DNA from: CAWUKT01 sp963923035
GTDB lineage: Bacteria > Bacteroidota > Bacteroidia > J057 > JADKCL01
Reading direction: 5' to 3'
Length of the DNA stretch: 54,051 nucleotides
Assembly (NCBI GenBank): GCA_963923035.1
Contig: CAWUKT010000046.1
Location: forward strand, 1-54,051
The translations under genes were made by a program, and so were the position numbers. Position 1 is the stretch's first letter. Each line of letters starts with the position of its first letter. The notes under the pieces were generated by a model that saw only the letters and a list, made by a program, of their open reading frames with translations, was not told the origin of the DNA and searched no databases. Positions 15,593 through 23,659 of the stretch are shown piece after piece.

Positions 15593-17827
15593 ATGGCCGT
15601 AGAAACCAATCGGACCCGATTCTCTTTTCCCCGCAAAAACCGCCGGAAATGGGGCTATATCGCTCTGTTTGTATTGTTGGTGGCGTTGATCCTGCCCAAA
15701 GATTTTGTGCCGGAATACAGCTATGAGTTGGGAAAAACATGGGTCGCTCCGGCCCTGAGCGCGGAATTCGATTTTACGATTCCCCGGGATCCCTCCGAAT
15801 TGCAGGAGGAACGGGAACGCGCCAAGGAAGCTGTCCCGCCGGTCTTCGAGGTCATCCCCGAAGCCAAAACGGTCTCCCAACGGCGGATCAACGACGCTTT
15901 GGACAGCCTTTCCAGCCATTTGCAGCCTTTTGGGCAGCAGGATCCCGACTTCATGCAGGGCATCCGCCAATCCAATTTTCTCAGCACCTACCAATTCGAT
16001 CCGGAAGATTTTCTGAAGGAAATTGGTGGGAAAGACCGGCTGCGCAACTGGATGGTGCGGTTTCGGGAAAAGGCCAATCGCTTTGTTGAGCGGGTATACG
16101 ATACGGGGCTGATGGACACGAGTCGGGCGGCCCTGGGGACGCCGGTGGTCTATGTGCGGACGTCGGAGATTGAGATGGAGCAAACCGAGCTGATCCTGGA
16201 ACGGCGGGACCTGGCGGGCTTTTTGCCACGGGGTACGGAAGGACTAGCCCTGTCAACTTCCGAGCGGTTGGCGTTTAAGAATGTGGTGTTCCCGAAGCTG
16301 TTGCCGAACCTGCGCTACAGCCCGCGTCTGACGGCGCGGGAACGGGTGCGCGCCGAGCAGTTGGTGTCGCCGGTGGTGGGCAAGGTCCGTCGGGGCGAAC
16401 AGATCATCGCCGAGGGGGAGCAGGTGCGGGAGAGTACCAATGAAAAACTGAAGGCGTACCTGAAGGCCCGGCAAGACCGCTTTGGTACCCGTCCGTATAT
16501 GGTGACCTATGCCGGTCAATTGCAATTGGTATTGATTTTCACCTTCCTTTTGGTCCTGTTTCTCCGTACCAACCGTCCCCGCATCTGGCGCAACGAGCGC
16601 AAACTCCTGCTCGTCCTGACCTTGATCCTGATCATGGTGCTGGCGCTGGTGTTGGTATTGCGACTGACGACCTTCACCCAGGAACTCGCCGGACTGAACT
16701 ATATCTATTTGGCGCCGGTCTGTATGGTAGCCATCATCCTGAGTATCTTTTTCGATGCCCGGTTCGCATTCTTCGGCAACCTCCTCGTCGCTCTATTCGC
16801 GGGCAGCATCGTCCCCAATGGCTTCGAATACATCTTCGTGCAGATTTGTGGGGGAACTGCGGCCGTCTATTCCATCACCCGGATGCGGAACCGCGCGGAC
16901 TTCTTCGTGGCCCTGTCGTTGATCCTGTTGACCTATACCATTTCCTACCTCTCCTATAATTTTTACATCAAGGGTTCATTTTCCGCCATTCCCTACGGCA
17001 ACCTGATCCTGTTCCTCCTGAATGGCCTGTTGACCCTGGTGACCTATCCGCTCATTTACCTCTTCGAACGGATTTTTGGCCTGAACAGCGACATCACCTT
17101 CATTGAATTGCTCGATACCAACCACCCACTCCTGTCTCAATTGGCCGTGCGGGCGCCGGGGACCTTCCACCACAGCCTCCAGGTCGCGAACATTGCCGAG
17201 GCGGTCATCAACAAGATCGGGGGCAATGGCTTGCAGGTCAAAGTGGGCGCTTATTTCCACGACATCGGGAAGATGGCCAATCCCCAGTATTTCATTGAAA
17301 ATCAATCGGAGGGCAATAATCCCCACGGACAATTGAGTCCGGTGGAGAGCGCGCAGATCATCATCGACCACGTGACGGAAGGCGTGCGGCTGGCCCAGGA
17401 ATACAGTTTGCCGACCGAGGTGATCGATTTCATCAAGACCCACCACGGAACCACGACGACCTTTTATTTTTTGAAAAAACACCAGGAAGCCCACCCGGAC
17501 GAAGAAATTGATGAAAGTCAGTTCTCTTATCCCGGGCCGCTCCCCTTCTCGAAGGAGATGAGCGTCCTGATGATGGCCGATTCGGTGGAGGCTGCCTCGA
17601 GGTCCCTGAAGGACCCGGAACCCGCTCAATTGAAGGCATTGGTGGATAAAATCATCGATGGCAAGATGAACCAGCGGCAATTTTCCCGTTCTGAATTGAC
17701 GTTTAAGGACCTGGAAAATGCGAAAGAGGTGATGTACAAGATGCTGGTCAGCATCTACCACGGGCGGATTGAATACCCGGAAGAGGCAAAAAATCCTGAG
17801 CCCCAATCCGGAAAAGCACCCAGCTAG
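15593..17827 (+). CDS. 7TM-HD family membrane phosphodiesterase (PgpH-like)
   Basis: 744 residues. A first membrane helix (IALFVLLVALILP) is followed by a large extracytoplasmic domain (about 45-300), a block of seven membrane helices (about 305-480) and a cytoplasmic HD domain. HD motifs are HHSLQVANIAEAV, YFHDIGKM (H556, D557) and HHGTTTTFYF. This order is that of PgpH proteins, which degrade the second messenger c-di-AMP to pApA and affect osmotic and envelope homeostasis. Whether this organism makes c-di-AMP cannot be told here. Starts and ends fit the family; no truncation is seen. Confidence 0.9.
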   Translation: MAVETNRTRFSFPRKNRRKWGYIALFVLLVALILPKDFVPEYSYELGKTWVAPALSAEFDFTIPRDPSELQEERERAKEAVPPVFEVIPEAKTVSQRRINDALDSLSSHLQPFGQQDPDFMQGIRQSNFLSTYQFDPEDFLKEIGGKDRLRNWMVRFREKANRFVERVYDTGLMDTSRAALGTPVVYVRTSEIEMEQTELILERRDLAGFLPRGTEGLALSTSERLAFKNVVFPKLLPNLRYSPRLTARERVRAEQLVSPVVGKVRRGEQIIAEGEQVRESTNEKLKAYLKARQDRFGTRPYMVTYAGQLQLVLIFTFLLVLFLRTNRPRIWRNERKLLLVLTLILIMVLALVLVLRLTTFTQELAGLNYIYLAPVCMVAIILSIFFDARFAFFGNLLVALFAGSIVPNGFEYIFVQICGGTAAVYSITRMRNRADFFVALSLILLTYTISYLSYNFYIKGSFSAIPYGNLILFLLNGLLTLVTYPLIYLFERIFGLNSDITFIELLDTNHPLLSQLAVRAPGTFHHSLQVANIAEAVINKIGGNGLQVKVGAYFHDIGKMANPQYFIENQSEGNNPHGQLSPVESAQIIIDHVTEGVRLAQEYSLPTEVIDFIKTHHGTTTTFYFLKKHQEAHPDEEIDESQFSYPGPLPFSKEMSVLMMADSVEAASRSLKDPEPAQLKALVDKIIDGKMNQRQFSRSELTFKDLENAKEVMYKMLVSIYHGRIEYPEEAKNPEPQSGKAPS

Positions 17828-17900
17828 CATTGAGCAAATCAATGGGATTCATTATCTTCGTCATTGGTATATTCGGAATCATTCAAAAAGGACATTCCCT

Positions 17901-19082
17901 ATGCAGTTCAAGTTCGTATCCGCACTCCTCTTACTTGCTTTCATTGGCTTTGGGCTGAAGGCCCAGGAGCCTGATCATAAAATTAAGTTCGAAAAAACGA
18001 GCCACGATTTTGGTACGTTGACCCAGGGCGATCCCTGCCAGTTTACGTTCAAGCTCACCAATACATCCGACGCGCCGGTCAAGCTGACCAATGTGAAGGC
18101 TTCCTGCGGCTGTACCACGCCCAAGTGGTCCCGCGAGCCCATCGCTCCGGGTGAGACCAGCGAAATCCCGGTCAAGTACGATTCGAACCGCCTCGGGAAC
18201 TTCAACAAGTCCATCCGCGTGACTTATGAAGGCAGCGCTCAGCCGATTGTCCTGTTCATCAAAGGCAAAATCAACCCTAAGGAAGGCGCCAATCCGGTTC
18301 CCACTCCGGTCAAAACGCCGTTGGTAGAAGCTCCGCCCAAGCCGGCCATCAACTATGGCATCGTTCGCGGCGGCATTTCCTTTGAAAAGGTCATCGAAAA
18401 CCTGCGTAGCATTACCTCCAACGATTCCAAAACGGTTGCTTACCGCTTCAAGAATACTTCCACCAGCCCCATCAAAATCAACGAGGCCAAGACCCAAAGC
18501 GATCCTGGTATCTCCGTGAAGTTTGCCGATGCCGACCTGGCTCCGGGCGAAGAAAGCTCTTTTGAGGTGACGGTGGATGGTAAGAAAATGAAGGCCGACA
18601 ACGTTGCCGATGGTTATTTCTCTAAGCGCGTCACCTTCTATACCGACGAGCCGACCAGCAACGAAAAGATTGTGACCCTGAATGGTTCTTTCGCCAAGAT
18701 TTATACGGAAGAAGAAAAAGCAGCCGCTCCCAAGCTGGTCTTTGAAAAAGAAAGCATTGATGGCGGCAAATTGATCGAAGGCGAGAAGTTCGTCGTCGAC
18801 TATATCTTCACCAACGAAGGCAAGACTGATCTGGAACTCACTAGCGTCAAGGCTTCCTGTGGTTGCACCACTCCTTTCTGGCCCAAGGGCGAGAAAATCG
18901 GTCCCGGTGAAAGTGGCAAGATTACCGCTTCCTTCAATTCCAAGGGTCGTCTCGGCCGTCAGGCCAAGTCCATCACGGTCAAGAGTAATAGCCTCGAGAG
19001 CCCGACCAAGGTCCTGAAGTTCTCCGTGGAGGTCGTCAAAGACCCGTTCCACGCGGGTAGCATGATGGGCGGTAGCCAGTGA
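17901..19082 (+). CDS. DUF1573-domain exported protein
   Basis: 393 residues. A signal peptide (FVSALLLLAFIGFGLKAQ) is followed by at least two DUF1573 units, each an immunoglobulin-like beta sandwich marked by VKASCGCTTP: one near residues 64-77, one near 315-328. A divergent middle copy probably lies around 165-265 (AYRFKNTSTSPIKI). These domains are common in Bacteroidota exported proteins, but their role is not established. The ATG at 17901 was chosen because it begins the signal peptide; the longer frame from 17769 overlaps the HD gene's end. A hairpin terminator follows. Confidence 0.88.
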   Translation: MQFKFVSALLLLAFIGFGLKAQEPDHKIKFEKTSHDFGTLTQGDPCQFTFKLTNTSDAPVKLTNVKASCGCTTPKWSREPIAPGETSEIPVKYDSNRLGNFNKSIRVTYEGSAQPIVLFIKGKINPKEGANPVPTPVKTPLVEAPPKPAINYGIVRGGISFEKVIENLRSITSNDSKTVAYRFKNTSTSPIKINEAKTQSDPGISVKFADADLAPGEESSFEVTVDGKKMKADNVADGYFSKRVTFYTDEPTSNEKIVTLNGSFAKIYTEEEKAAAPKLVFEKESIDGGKLIEGEKFVVDYIFTNEGKTDLELTSVKASCGCTTPFWPKGEKIGPGESGKITASFNSKGRLGRQAKSITVKSNSLESPTKVLKFSVEVVKDPFHAGSMMGGSQ

Positions 19083-19104
19083 GGCGCAGGTCTCCTGCCT
19101 GAAA

Positions 19105-19137
19105 AATACCTCCGTCGGGTGACGGGGGTATTTTTTT
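19105..19137 (+). terminator. Intrinsic terminator after the DUF1573 gene
   Basis: A 12-bp stem (AATACCTCCGTC / GACGGGGGTATT, one wobble) with a short loop runs into seven T. Confidence 0.85.
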
Positions 19138-19267
19138 GTGCTGGCGGTTCACAACGGGGCCCGAATCCGGGCAACTCTTTTTAATCCGGTACGTATATAC
19201 TATCTTAGCGACCCTTGTGGCCACCGTTCCTTGAAACTGGCAAAATTGGGCCACGGAAAAGACACCT

Positions 19268-19631
19268 GGGGGTGAATGGAATCGACGGGTCGTGCGTAGG
19301 TGTGTAAGCATGCAGCGCCTTGTGGGAGTGCGCTATAAAGTGAACCCTCAACCCAATAATTGGCAACAACAATTTTGCTCTCGCAGCTTAAGAAAGTCTT
19401 AAACTGTTAGACGTCTCTCGAGTGGGCAGGCCTACTGGTCTACTCTATGAGGCGCAGAACCCCGTGTAGGCTCGGAGGACGACGCCTTTAAGTTCTCTTA
19501 AAAATTAAAGGATTATTGCTGGGGCTTTTCCTGCCGTTCGGGAACCCCGGTGAGACATTAAAGATCGGCTAAGCATGTAGAAAGCCCACTGAAACCTTCT
19601 CCGGACGCGGGTTCGAATCCCGCCACCTCCA
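19268..19631 (+). ncRNA. ssrA: Transfer-messenger RNA (tmRNA)
   Basis: The 5' end GGGGGTGAATGGAATCGAC and the 3' end GGGTTCGAATCCC then CACCTCC are the tRNA-like ends of tmRNA. GGGGGTG (19268-19274) pairs with CACCTCC (19624-19630), and A19631 would be the discriminator. The CCA tail is not encoded. The tag reading frame runs from the resume codon GGC at 19362 to TAA at 19389-19391 and encodes GNNNFALAA after the charged Ala. It ends in ALAA, as needed for ClpXP recognition. The RNA rescues stalled ribosomes with SmpB, whose gene is not in this window. A terminator follows at 19639. Confidence 0.97.
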
Positions 19632-19638
19632 CAAATTC

Positions 19639-19671
19639 AAATCCGCAGCTCGACTGAACTGCGGATTTTTT
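19639..19671 (+). terminator. Intrinsic terminator of tmRNA
   Basis: A 10-bp stem (AAATCCGCAG / CTGCGGATTT) with a 10-base loop merges into a T-run, 8 bases after the mature 3' end. Confidence 0.9.
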
Positions 19672-19723
19672 ATGCTTTCAAGCCTACTTACAACAACTGT
19701 AAGGCCAATGTAGGAACGCCATA

Positions 19724-20029
19724 TCACCTCTCATCGGTCCTAGATTCATGGTAGGCTGGGTTTCGCTTTTGATGAATAATAGCCAAAATGAAAACAGTCT
19801 GCTTTTCTACCAAAAAGTAGATGGCGTACGGAAACCGTTTCATCAATGCGCGTTGGATATTTCTGAATTTAACCAAATAGCGACCGGGATTTCGTTTAAT
19901 CGCTTCCAGTGACGCTTCAACTGCTAAGAGAAATCCATTTCCCAACCCAGCCCTCCGTCCCTCATACCAAATCGCTGCTTCCAAAATATCTTTCTCAGCT
20001 TCGGGCTCAACGAACAAATCGTATATCAT
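19724..20029 (-). CDS. ParE/RelE-superfamily toxin
   Basis: 101 residues. The pattern fits ParE-type toxins: MIYDLFVEPEAEKDILEAAIWYE, a second helix (GNGFLLAVEASLEAIKRNP), then strands RYLVKFRNIQRALMKRFPY, AIYFLVEKQTVFILAIIH and a C-terminal RNP. ParE members poison DNA gyrase and RelE members cut mRNA in the ribosome; this sequence is closer to ParE by pattern. Its start overlaps the antitoxin stop (ATGA), the classic toxin-antitoxin arrangement. It is convergent with tmRNA. Confidence 0.88.
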   Translation of the reverse strand: MIYDLFVEPEAEKDILEAAIWYEGRRAGLGNGFLLAVEASLEAIKRNPGRYLVKFRNIQRALMKRFPYAIYFLVEKQTVFILAIIHQKRNPAYHESRTDER

Positions 20030-20244
20030 AATTTCTCCTGAATCCGGGCTTTTACATCTTCCCAGGATGACCCAGCTTCTGGATTGGACCGGTGGTCAGC
20101 CAATCTTTGATCAAGTAACTTTTTCGTCACTTCCGGAAGCTCTTCCCCACTATCTTCTTCGGGGATACTATCCCAGATCGCTTCAACAAGCATGATGCGC
20201 TCGGCTACACTCAACTTCATAATTTCCTCTAACATCACTGTCAT
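20026..20244 (-). CDS. Antitoxin of the ParE/RelE module (addiction-module component family)
   Basis: 72 residues. The sequence MKLSVAERIMLVEAIWDSI followed by acidic residues and LLDQRLADHRSNPEAGSSWEDV matches the putative addiction-module component family that accompanies ParE-like toxins in many bacteria. Such antitoxins bind and neutralise the toxin. This short type often lacks an obvious DNA-binding domain. It lies upstream of the toxin with a 4-base overlap. The region before its start is A+T-rich and may hold the promoter. Confidence 0.88.
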   Translation of the reverse strand: MTVMLEEIMKLSVAERIMLVEAIWDSIPEEDSGEELPEVTKKLLDQRLADHRSNPEAGSSWEDVKARIQEKL

Positions 20245-20418
20245 ATATAAAAATAAAGAAATTTGATGGAAAAAGATGGGTCGGGATATTGGGAAGTGAG
20301 GAGGTCAAAAATCCAAGCCGCCAACACCGCCCACTGCACACATCCAAACGCCCGCCACTATTGCCCTTTACCCCCTGAAAGATTAATTTCTCATCTGCAA
20401 AACCAAATAACAGTCTCC

Positions 20419-21708
20419 ATGAGCCATTCCTCCAAGCCCTTTTGCCTGCTCCTCCTTCTCCTCTGTCTCAGTGTTGGCTCAACCCATGCCCAGTGGAGTC
20501 CACTGAACCTCACACCGACCGACCGGTACCAAGAAATCAGCTTTCCCTCTGAACTGGTGGGGTATATGGCAACGAAAAACGACCTTTTTGATGCGGCTCC
20601 GCTGTTTAAAACCACGGATGGCGGTGCCACCTGGGATACAATCCCCTACCCCATTCCGGCGGGATATACCACTGAACTGGAGCTGGTCCAATTTCTGGAT
20701 GCGCAAAATGGCTACCTGATCGGGACCACCAGCGATACCAGCATGGTATTTCCGATTTCGGAGAGTTTTATGCTAAAAACGACGGATGGAGGAAGCAATT
20801 GGACCGACATTTCCCCCAACCCCGCGCTGAGTTCTCCCTTGATCTCGTTTGTCGATGCCAATTTGGGATTGGTGAGCGGGACAGAGGAAGTGCACCGGAC
20901 TACAGATGGGGGAATGACATGGGATTCAATCAACATCCCCGATTTCGGCCCTTTCTTTTTGCAAATGGTGAGTCCGACCATTGGGTATATCGGCGGGTTT
21001 GAACTGGTGGGCGGGACGGTCCAAACGGGTTGGATGTCCAAAACGACCGATGGAGGAATAACCTGGACCCCACTCAGCTATCCCGGGAATTATACCCTGT
21101 TCCGTTCGGCTTATTTCGTGGATGAAGACAATGGGTATGCCGTGGGGGAAAATCCGAGCACGGATTTACTCCGCACCACCAATGGTGGCCAATCGTGGAG
21201 TATCCAACCCCTGACCCAGATGTTTGGGGAAGAACTGTGGTTTTTGAATGATTCCACCGGGTACCTGACGGAAGGAAATGAAATTTGGAAAACGGTCGAC
21301 TTTGGGACCAGCTGGGCCCTGGACCTGAGTGATCCGCAGAACCGGAACATTAGCGACATCAAATTCACGGGAAATATCGGGATTGCCTGCGGCGCGAATG
21401 GTTTGCTGTACAAAAATGACCTCGCGACTGGAATCGACGTGGCTCCTATGGAACATGGACTGCGGATTGTTCCCAATCCTGTTTCGGCTCGTGGCAGCCT
21501 CATCATCGAGCTGCCGAATGGGATATCCGGCACCATCCAACTCATGGACCTTTCCGGCAAAGTCTTACTGAACCGGGCAATTGATTCGGATGACCAAGAG
21601 ATCACCGTGGAATTGAATCGCCAGAACCTTGCCCCGGGCACTTATCTCGCGGCCATTTCCCTTTCCAACGGCCATTTCGGAACCCAAAAAGTGGTGATTG
21701 CTCCGTAA
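20419..21708 (+). CDS. Secreted beta-propeller (YCF48/BNR-like) protein with T9SS type A sorting domain
   Basis: 429 residues. A signal peptide (FCLLLLLLCLSVGSTHA) precedes repeated units with TTDGGxTW (KTTDGGATWDT, KTTDGGSNWTD, RTTDGGMTWDS, KTTDGGITWTP, RTTNGGQSWSI), which form a six- or seven-bladed propeller of the YCF48/sialidase Asp-box type. The last 80 residues are a T9SS type A domain (LRIVPNPVS, then IQLMDLSGKVL and LAPGTYLAAI). The protein should be exported by Sec, crossed over the outer membrane by T9SS and anchored or released. No catalytic residues are evident. The ATG at 20419 fits the signal peptide; the longer frame from 20263 is less likely. Confidence 0.85.
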   Translation: MSHSSKPFCLLLLLLCLSVGSTHAQWSPLNLTPTDRYQEISFPSELVGYMATKNDLFDAAPLFKTTDGGATWDTIPYPIPAGYTTELELVQFLDAQNGYLIGTTSDTSMVFPISESFMLKTTDGGSNWTDISPNPALSSPLISFVDANLGLVSGTEEVHRTTDGGMTWDSINIPDFGPFFLQMVSPTIGYIGGFELVGGTVQTGWMSKTTDGGITWTPLSYPGNYTLFRSAYFVDEDNGYAVGENPSTDLLRTTNGGQSWSIQPLTQMFGEELWFLNDSTGYLTEGNEIWKTVDFGTSWALDLSDPQNRNISDIKFTGNIGIACGANGLLYKNDLATGIDVAPMEHGLRIVPNPVSARGSLIIELPNGISGTIQLMDLSGKVLLNRAIDSDDQEITVELNRQNLAPGTYLAAISLSNGHFGTQKVVIAP

Positions 21709-21810
21709 AAAAAGTCCTGGATTCGCAGGTCTTACCTGCGAACAGATCCGCTTTTCCCCGCCGAAACCAACTCTTCATTCGCCCAACCCAAATTTCCCAA
21801 CCTTTCCCCC

Positions 21811-22224
21811 ATGCAAGCCCACTACACCCTCTCCGACGCCGAATTCGAACAACAGTTCGAAGCGGGGGCCCTCGATCCGGCCCTGTTCACGCACGAAGCC
21901 CATCTCAGATGGGCCTGGATCCACATCTCCAAGTATGGATTGGAGCGGGCGCTGGAGCATATCCATGCCCAATTGAAGCGCTTTGTAGCGGGGGTAGGGG
22001 CCGCCGACAAGTACAACGCGACTTTGACGACGGCCGCGACCAAGGCCGTGTACCACTTTTGGGCGCGGAGTGAGACCCGGACCTTCCCCGATTTCCTGGC
22101 TGAGAATCCCCGCCTGGCCACCCAATTTCGGGAGCTGATGGAGGCGCACTACAGCTTTGACATCTTCCAATCGGAAGCGGCCAAACAAACCGTCCTCGAA
22201 CCCGATCTTTTGCCCTTCGATTGA
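21811..22224 (+). CDS. Conserved-type cytoplasmic protein of unknown function
   Basis: 137 residues, all-helical in appearance, with no signal or membrane segment. The segment LFTHEAHLRWAWIHISKYG (25-43) resembles an FTHxxHLRxAW motif I associate with a small uncharacterised bacterial family; other conserved-looking parts are FWARSE and FPDFLAENP. The His residues might bind a ligand, but no function can be assigned. It starts 102 bp after the propeller gene and converges with the GYF-domain gene; the hairpin at 22240-22259 lies between. Confidence 0.65.
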   Translation: MQAHYTLSDAEFEQQFEAGALDPALFTHEAHLRWAWIHISKYGLERALEHIHAQLKRFVAGVGAADKYNATLTTAATKAVYHFWARSETRTFPDFLAENPRLATQFRELMEAHYSFDIFQSEAAKQTVLEPDLLPFD

Positions 22225-22239
22225 ATCGGACAACAAAAA

Positions 22240-22259
22240 AACCGGCCCTAAGACCGGTT
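22240..22259 (-). terminator. Terminator between convergent genes
   Basis: Arms AACCGG and CCGGTT surround an 8-base loop, with a run of A on the left. Read on the minus strand this is a stem followed by a T-run, ending the GYF-domain gene. On the plus strand the T-run is weak (TCTCTT). Confidence 0.7.
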
Positions 22260-22281
22260 CTCTTCTAAATATTTTTTGTCC

Positions 22282-23001
22282 TCAGGCCATCGAATAATGC
22301 GCCGCGTTCTCTTCCGCGCTCAATTTGGCGAGGCGGTTGGCGGCGGATTGGACATTGCCGTAGAGGATGGGCATGAGGATCAGGTAAGCAAACAGGTTGA
22401 TATAGGGGATCAAACGCACCACGCCGTAGGCAATGGGCAGTCCCTCCGCCAGGGGCGGGGTCATACCGCGGAGGCGGTACTGGAGGTTGATCTGGCGGGT
22501 GAGACGGGGCCAAAACACGAAGAGCCAGTAGATATTGAAGAAGGGGATGAACATAAAGCCAATTCCCCGACCGGCTCCGAAGTCGTCCGATTTGATCTTG
22601 GGCAAGGCATCAAAATACAGCCCGGCCTTGATCAGGCTGAACAGTCCCAGGGTGATGAAATGAAGGAAAATGGCCAATCCGACCGGAAAATGGCTTCGAA
22701 TTTGGTGCTGGCGGAATTCGGCCCGCTGTTGGTCGGAAAGTTGGCGGAGGTCGAAATTAGGGGTATAAATCGATTCGAGGCTGTGCCCGTAAGAAGTCGC
22801 CTGGGGCCGGGCACCGGGAACTTCCGGCATCCCCTGGTCCACCAAAATCCCTTTCAGCTCGGGCACGTTCCGGGCCTGAGTCCATTCACTCATGCCCTCT
22901 TTCCACACGAGTTTGTCGCCGGTCAATGCCATTCCCCGCAATTCCTCCACGGTAAAAGGACCTTGTTGAGCGCCCCCCGGACTCGCGATAAAATAGTTCA
23001 T
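22282..23001 (-). CDS. GYF_2-domain membrane protein
   Basis: 239 residues. The N-terminal 50 residues (MNYFIASPGGAQQGPFTVEEL, then LVWKEGMSEWTQARNV) are a GYF_2-type domain, a short fold that binds peptides. After a linker, three or four membrane segments follow (VGLAIFLHFITLGLFSLI, GIGFMFIPFFNIYWLFVF, IPYINLFAYLILMPILYG). GYF_2 fused to membrane regions is common in Bacteroidota, with unknown function. The start at 23001 begins exactly at the GYF core. It is convergent with the preceding gene and followed by its own terminator. Confidence 0.8.
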   Translation of the reverse strand: MNYFIASPGGAQQGPFTVEELRGMALTGDKLVWKEGMSEWTQARNVPELKGILVDQGMPEVPGARPQATSYGHSLESIYTPNFDLRQLSDQQRAEFRQHQIRSHFPVGLAIFLHFITLGLFSLIKAGLYFDALPKIKSDDFGAGRGIGFMFIPFFNIYWLFVFWPRLTRQINLQYRLRGMTPPLAEGLPIAYGVVRLIPYINLFAYLILMPILYGNVQSAANRLAKLSAEENAAHYSMA

Positions 23002-23180
23002 AACAGGTTGTTTATTGGTTTTTCATTCCTCCCAAAATTACGGAAAAATACGCCTTTTTTCCAGCCCTAAGCCCATCTAAGCGCGCAGCCCCCAATGGAC
23101 AACAATTTCGGCCCTATCGGCTCCCTCATTTAAGCAATCAGGATGGATGCTTTAAACAAATAATTGCCCAAACGGAGCGA

Positions 23181-23446
23181 ATTGGTGGAAGGTTGGTTAG
23201 GATTGGTAGAACCTTGGTTAGTTTTTGTAGAAACTTCCGTATCGCCGGTGGAAAGTTCCATGTTTTTGGTGGAAAGTTGGGCCCGATCGGTCGAATTTTC
23301 TACTGTTCGTGCCCGATATGGGAGTGTCACTGGTAGAAGTTTCGACAAATGATGCCCAACTTTCTATCTCGGAGGTGGAAAGTTGGACGAATTTGGTGGA
23401 AAATCGGCAAGGATTTGTAGAAAGTGGGAGTCTTTGGGTGGAATCT
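23181..23446 (+). repeat. Array of 21-bp repeats with GTNGAA core
   Basis: The core GTGGAA, GTAGAA or GTCGAA begins at 23185, 23206, 23227, 23248, 23269 and 23290, exactly 21 bp apart. After a one-base slip it recurs at 23333, then 23375, 23396, 23417 and 23438. The fuller consensus is TTGGTGGAAAGTTGG plus variable bases. The missing unit near 23354 is occupied by an inverted copy (CCCAACTTTCTATC), and another inverted core (TTTTCTAC) overlaps the unit at 23290. The 21-bp step equals two DNA helical turns and also seven codons, so it could be either a protein-binding array or a decayed heptad-repeat coding region. Confidence 0.85.
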
Positions 23447-23607
23447 TGCCCCCAGGGACTCCGAGCCTTCGTCCTTGGAAGAGCAGGTCCTCATCAATGC
23501 CTGGAACGTGCTACCCCGGGCTCAAAAGTTGCGGGTTCAAAACGGGAGGCCGGAGCGGATGGAGAAATTAGACCGAGATTTGCCTTTCGCCCTGCGTCTG
23601 GGAATCA

Positions 23608-23640
23608 AAAATGCCCTTTTCCCGGAGAAAAAGGGCATTT
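23608..23640 (-). terminator. Terminator after the 3-hydroxyacyl-CoA dehydrogenase gene
   Basis: Arms AAATGCCCTTTT and AAAAAGGGCATTT pair across a short loop. On the minus strand the stem is followed by TTTTT, 20 bases after the stop codon. Confidence 0.85.
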
Positions 23641-23659
23641 ATAGCATGAGGAGGAGAAC

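Larger units (their letters stand above)
23002..23659. other. Intergenic region with repeat array
   Basis: A 658-bp stretch between two minus-strand genes. Its central part is the 21-bp repeat array at 23181-23446. Short open frames cross it on both strands but change frame at the array's one-base slip, so I do not call a gene. The rest holds the hbd-type gene's terminator at 23608-23640. Confidence 0.6.

Noticed and set aside
23181..23446. CRISPR array
   Set aside because: The period is only 21 bp with degenerate units, no conserved repeat-spacer division of 50-75 bp, and no cas genes nearby.
23523..23550. Second copy of the tmRNA 3' end (GCGGGTTCAAAACGGG) as an att site
   Set aside because: Only the GCGGGTTC part matches. 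The T-loop core and acceptor arm do not, so it is likely chance.
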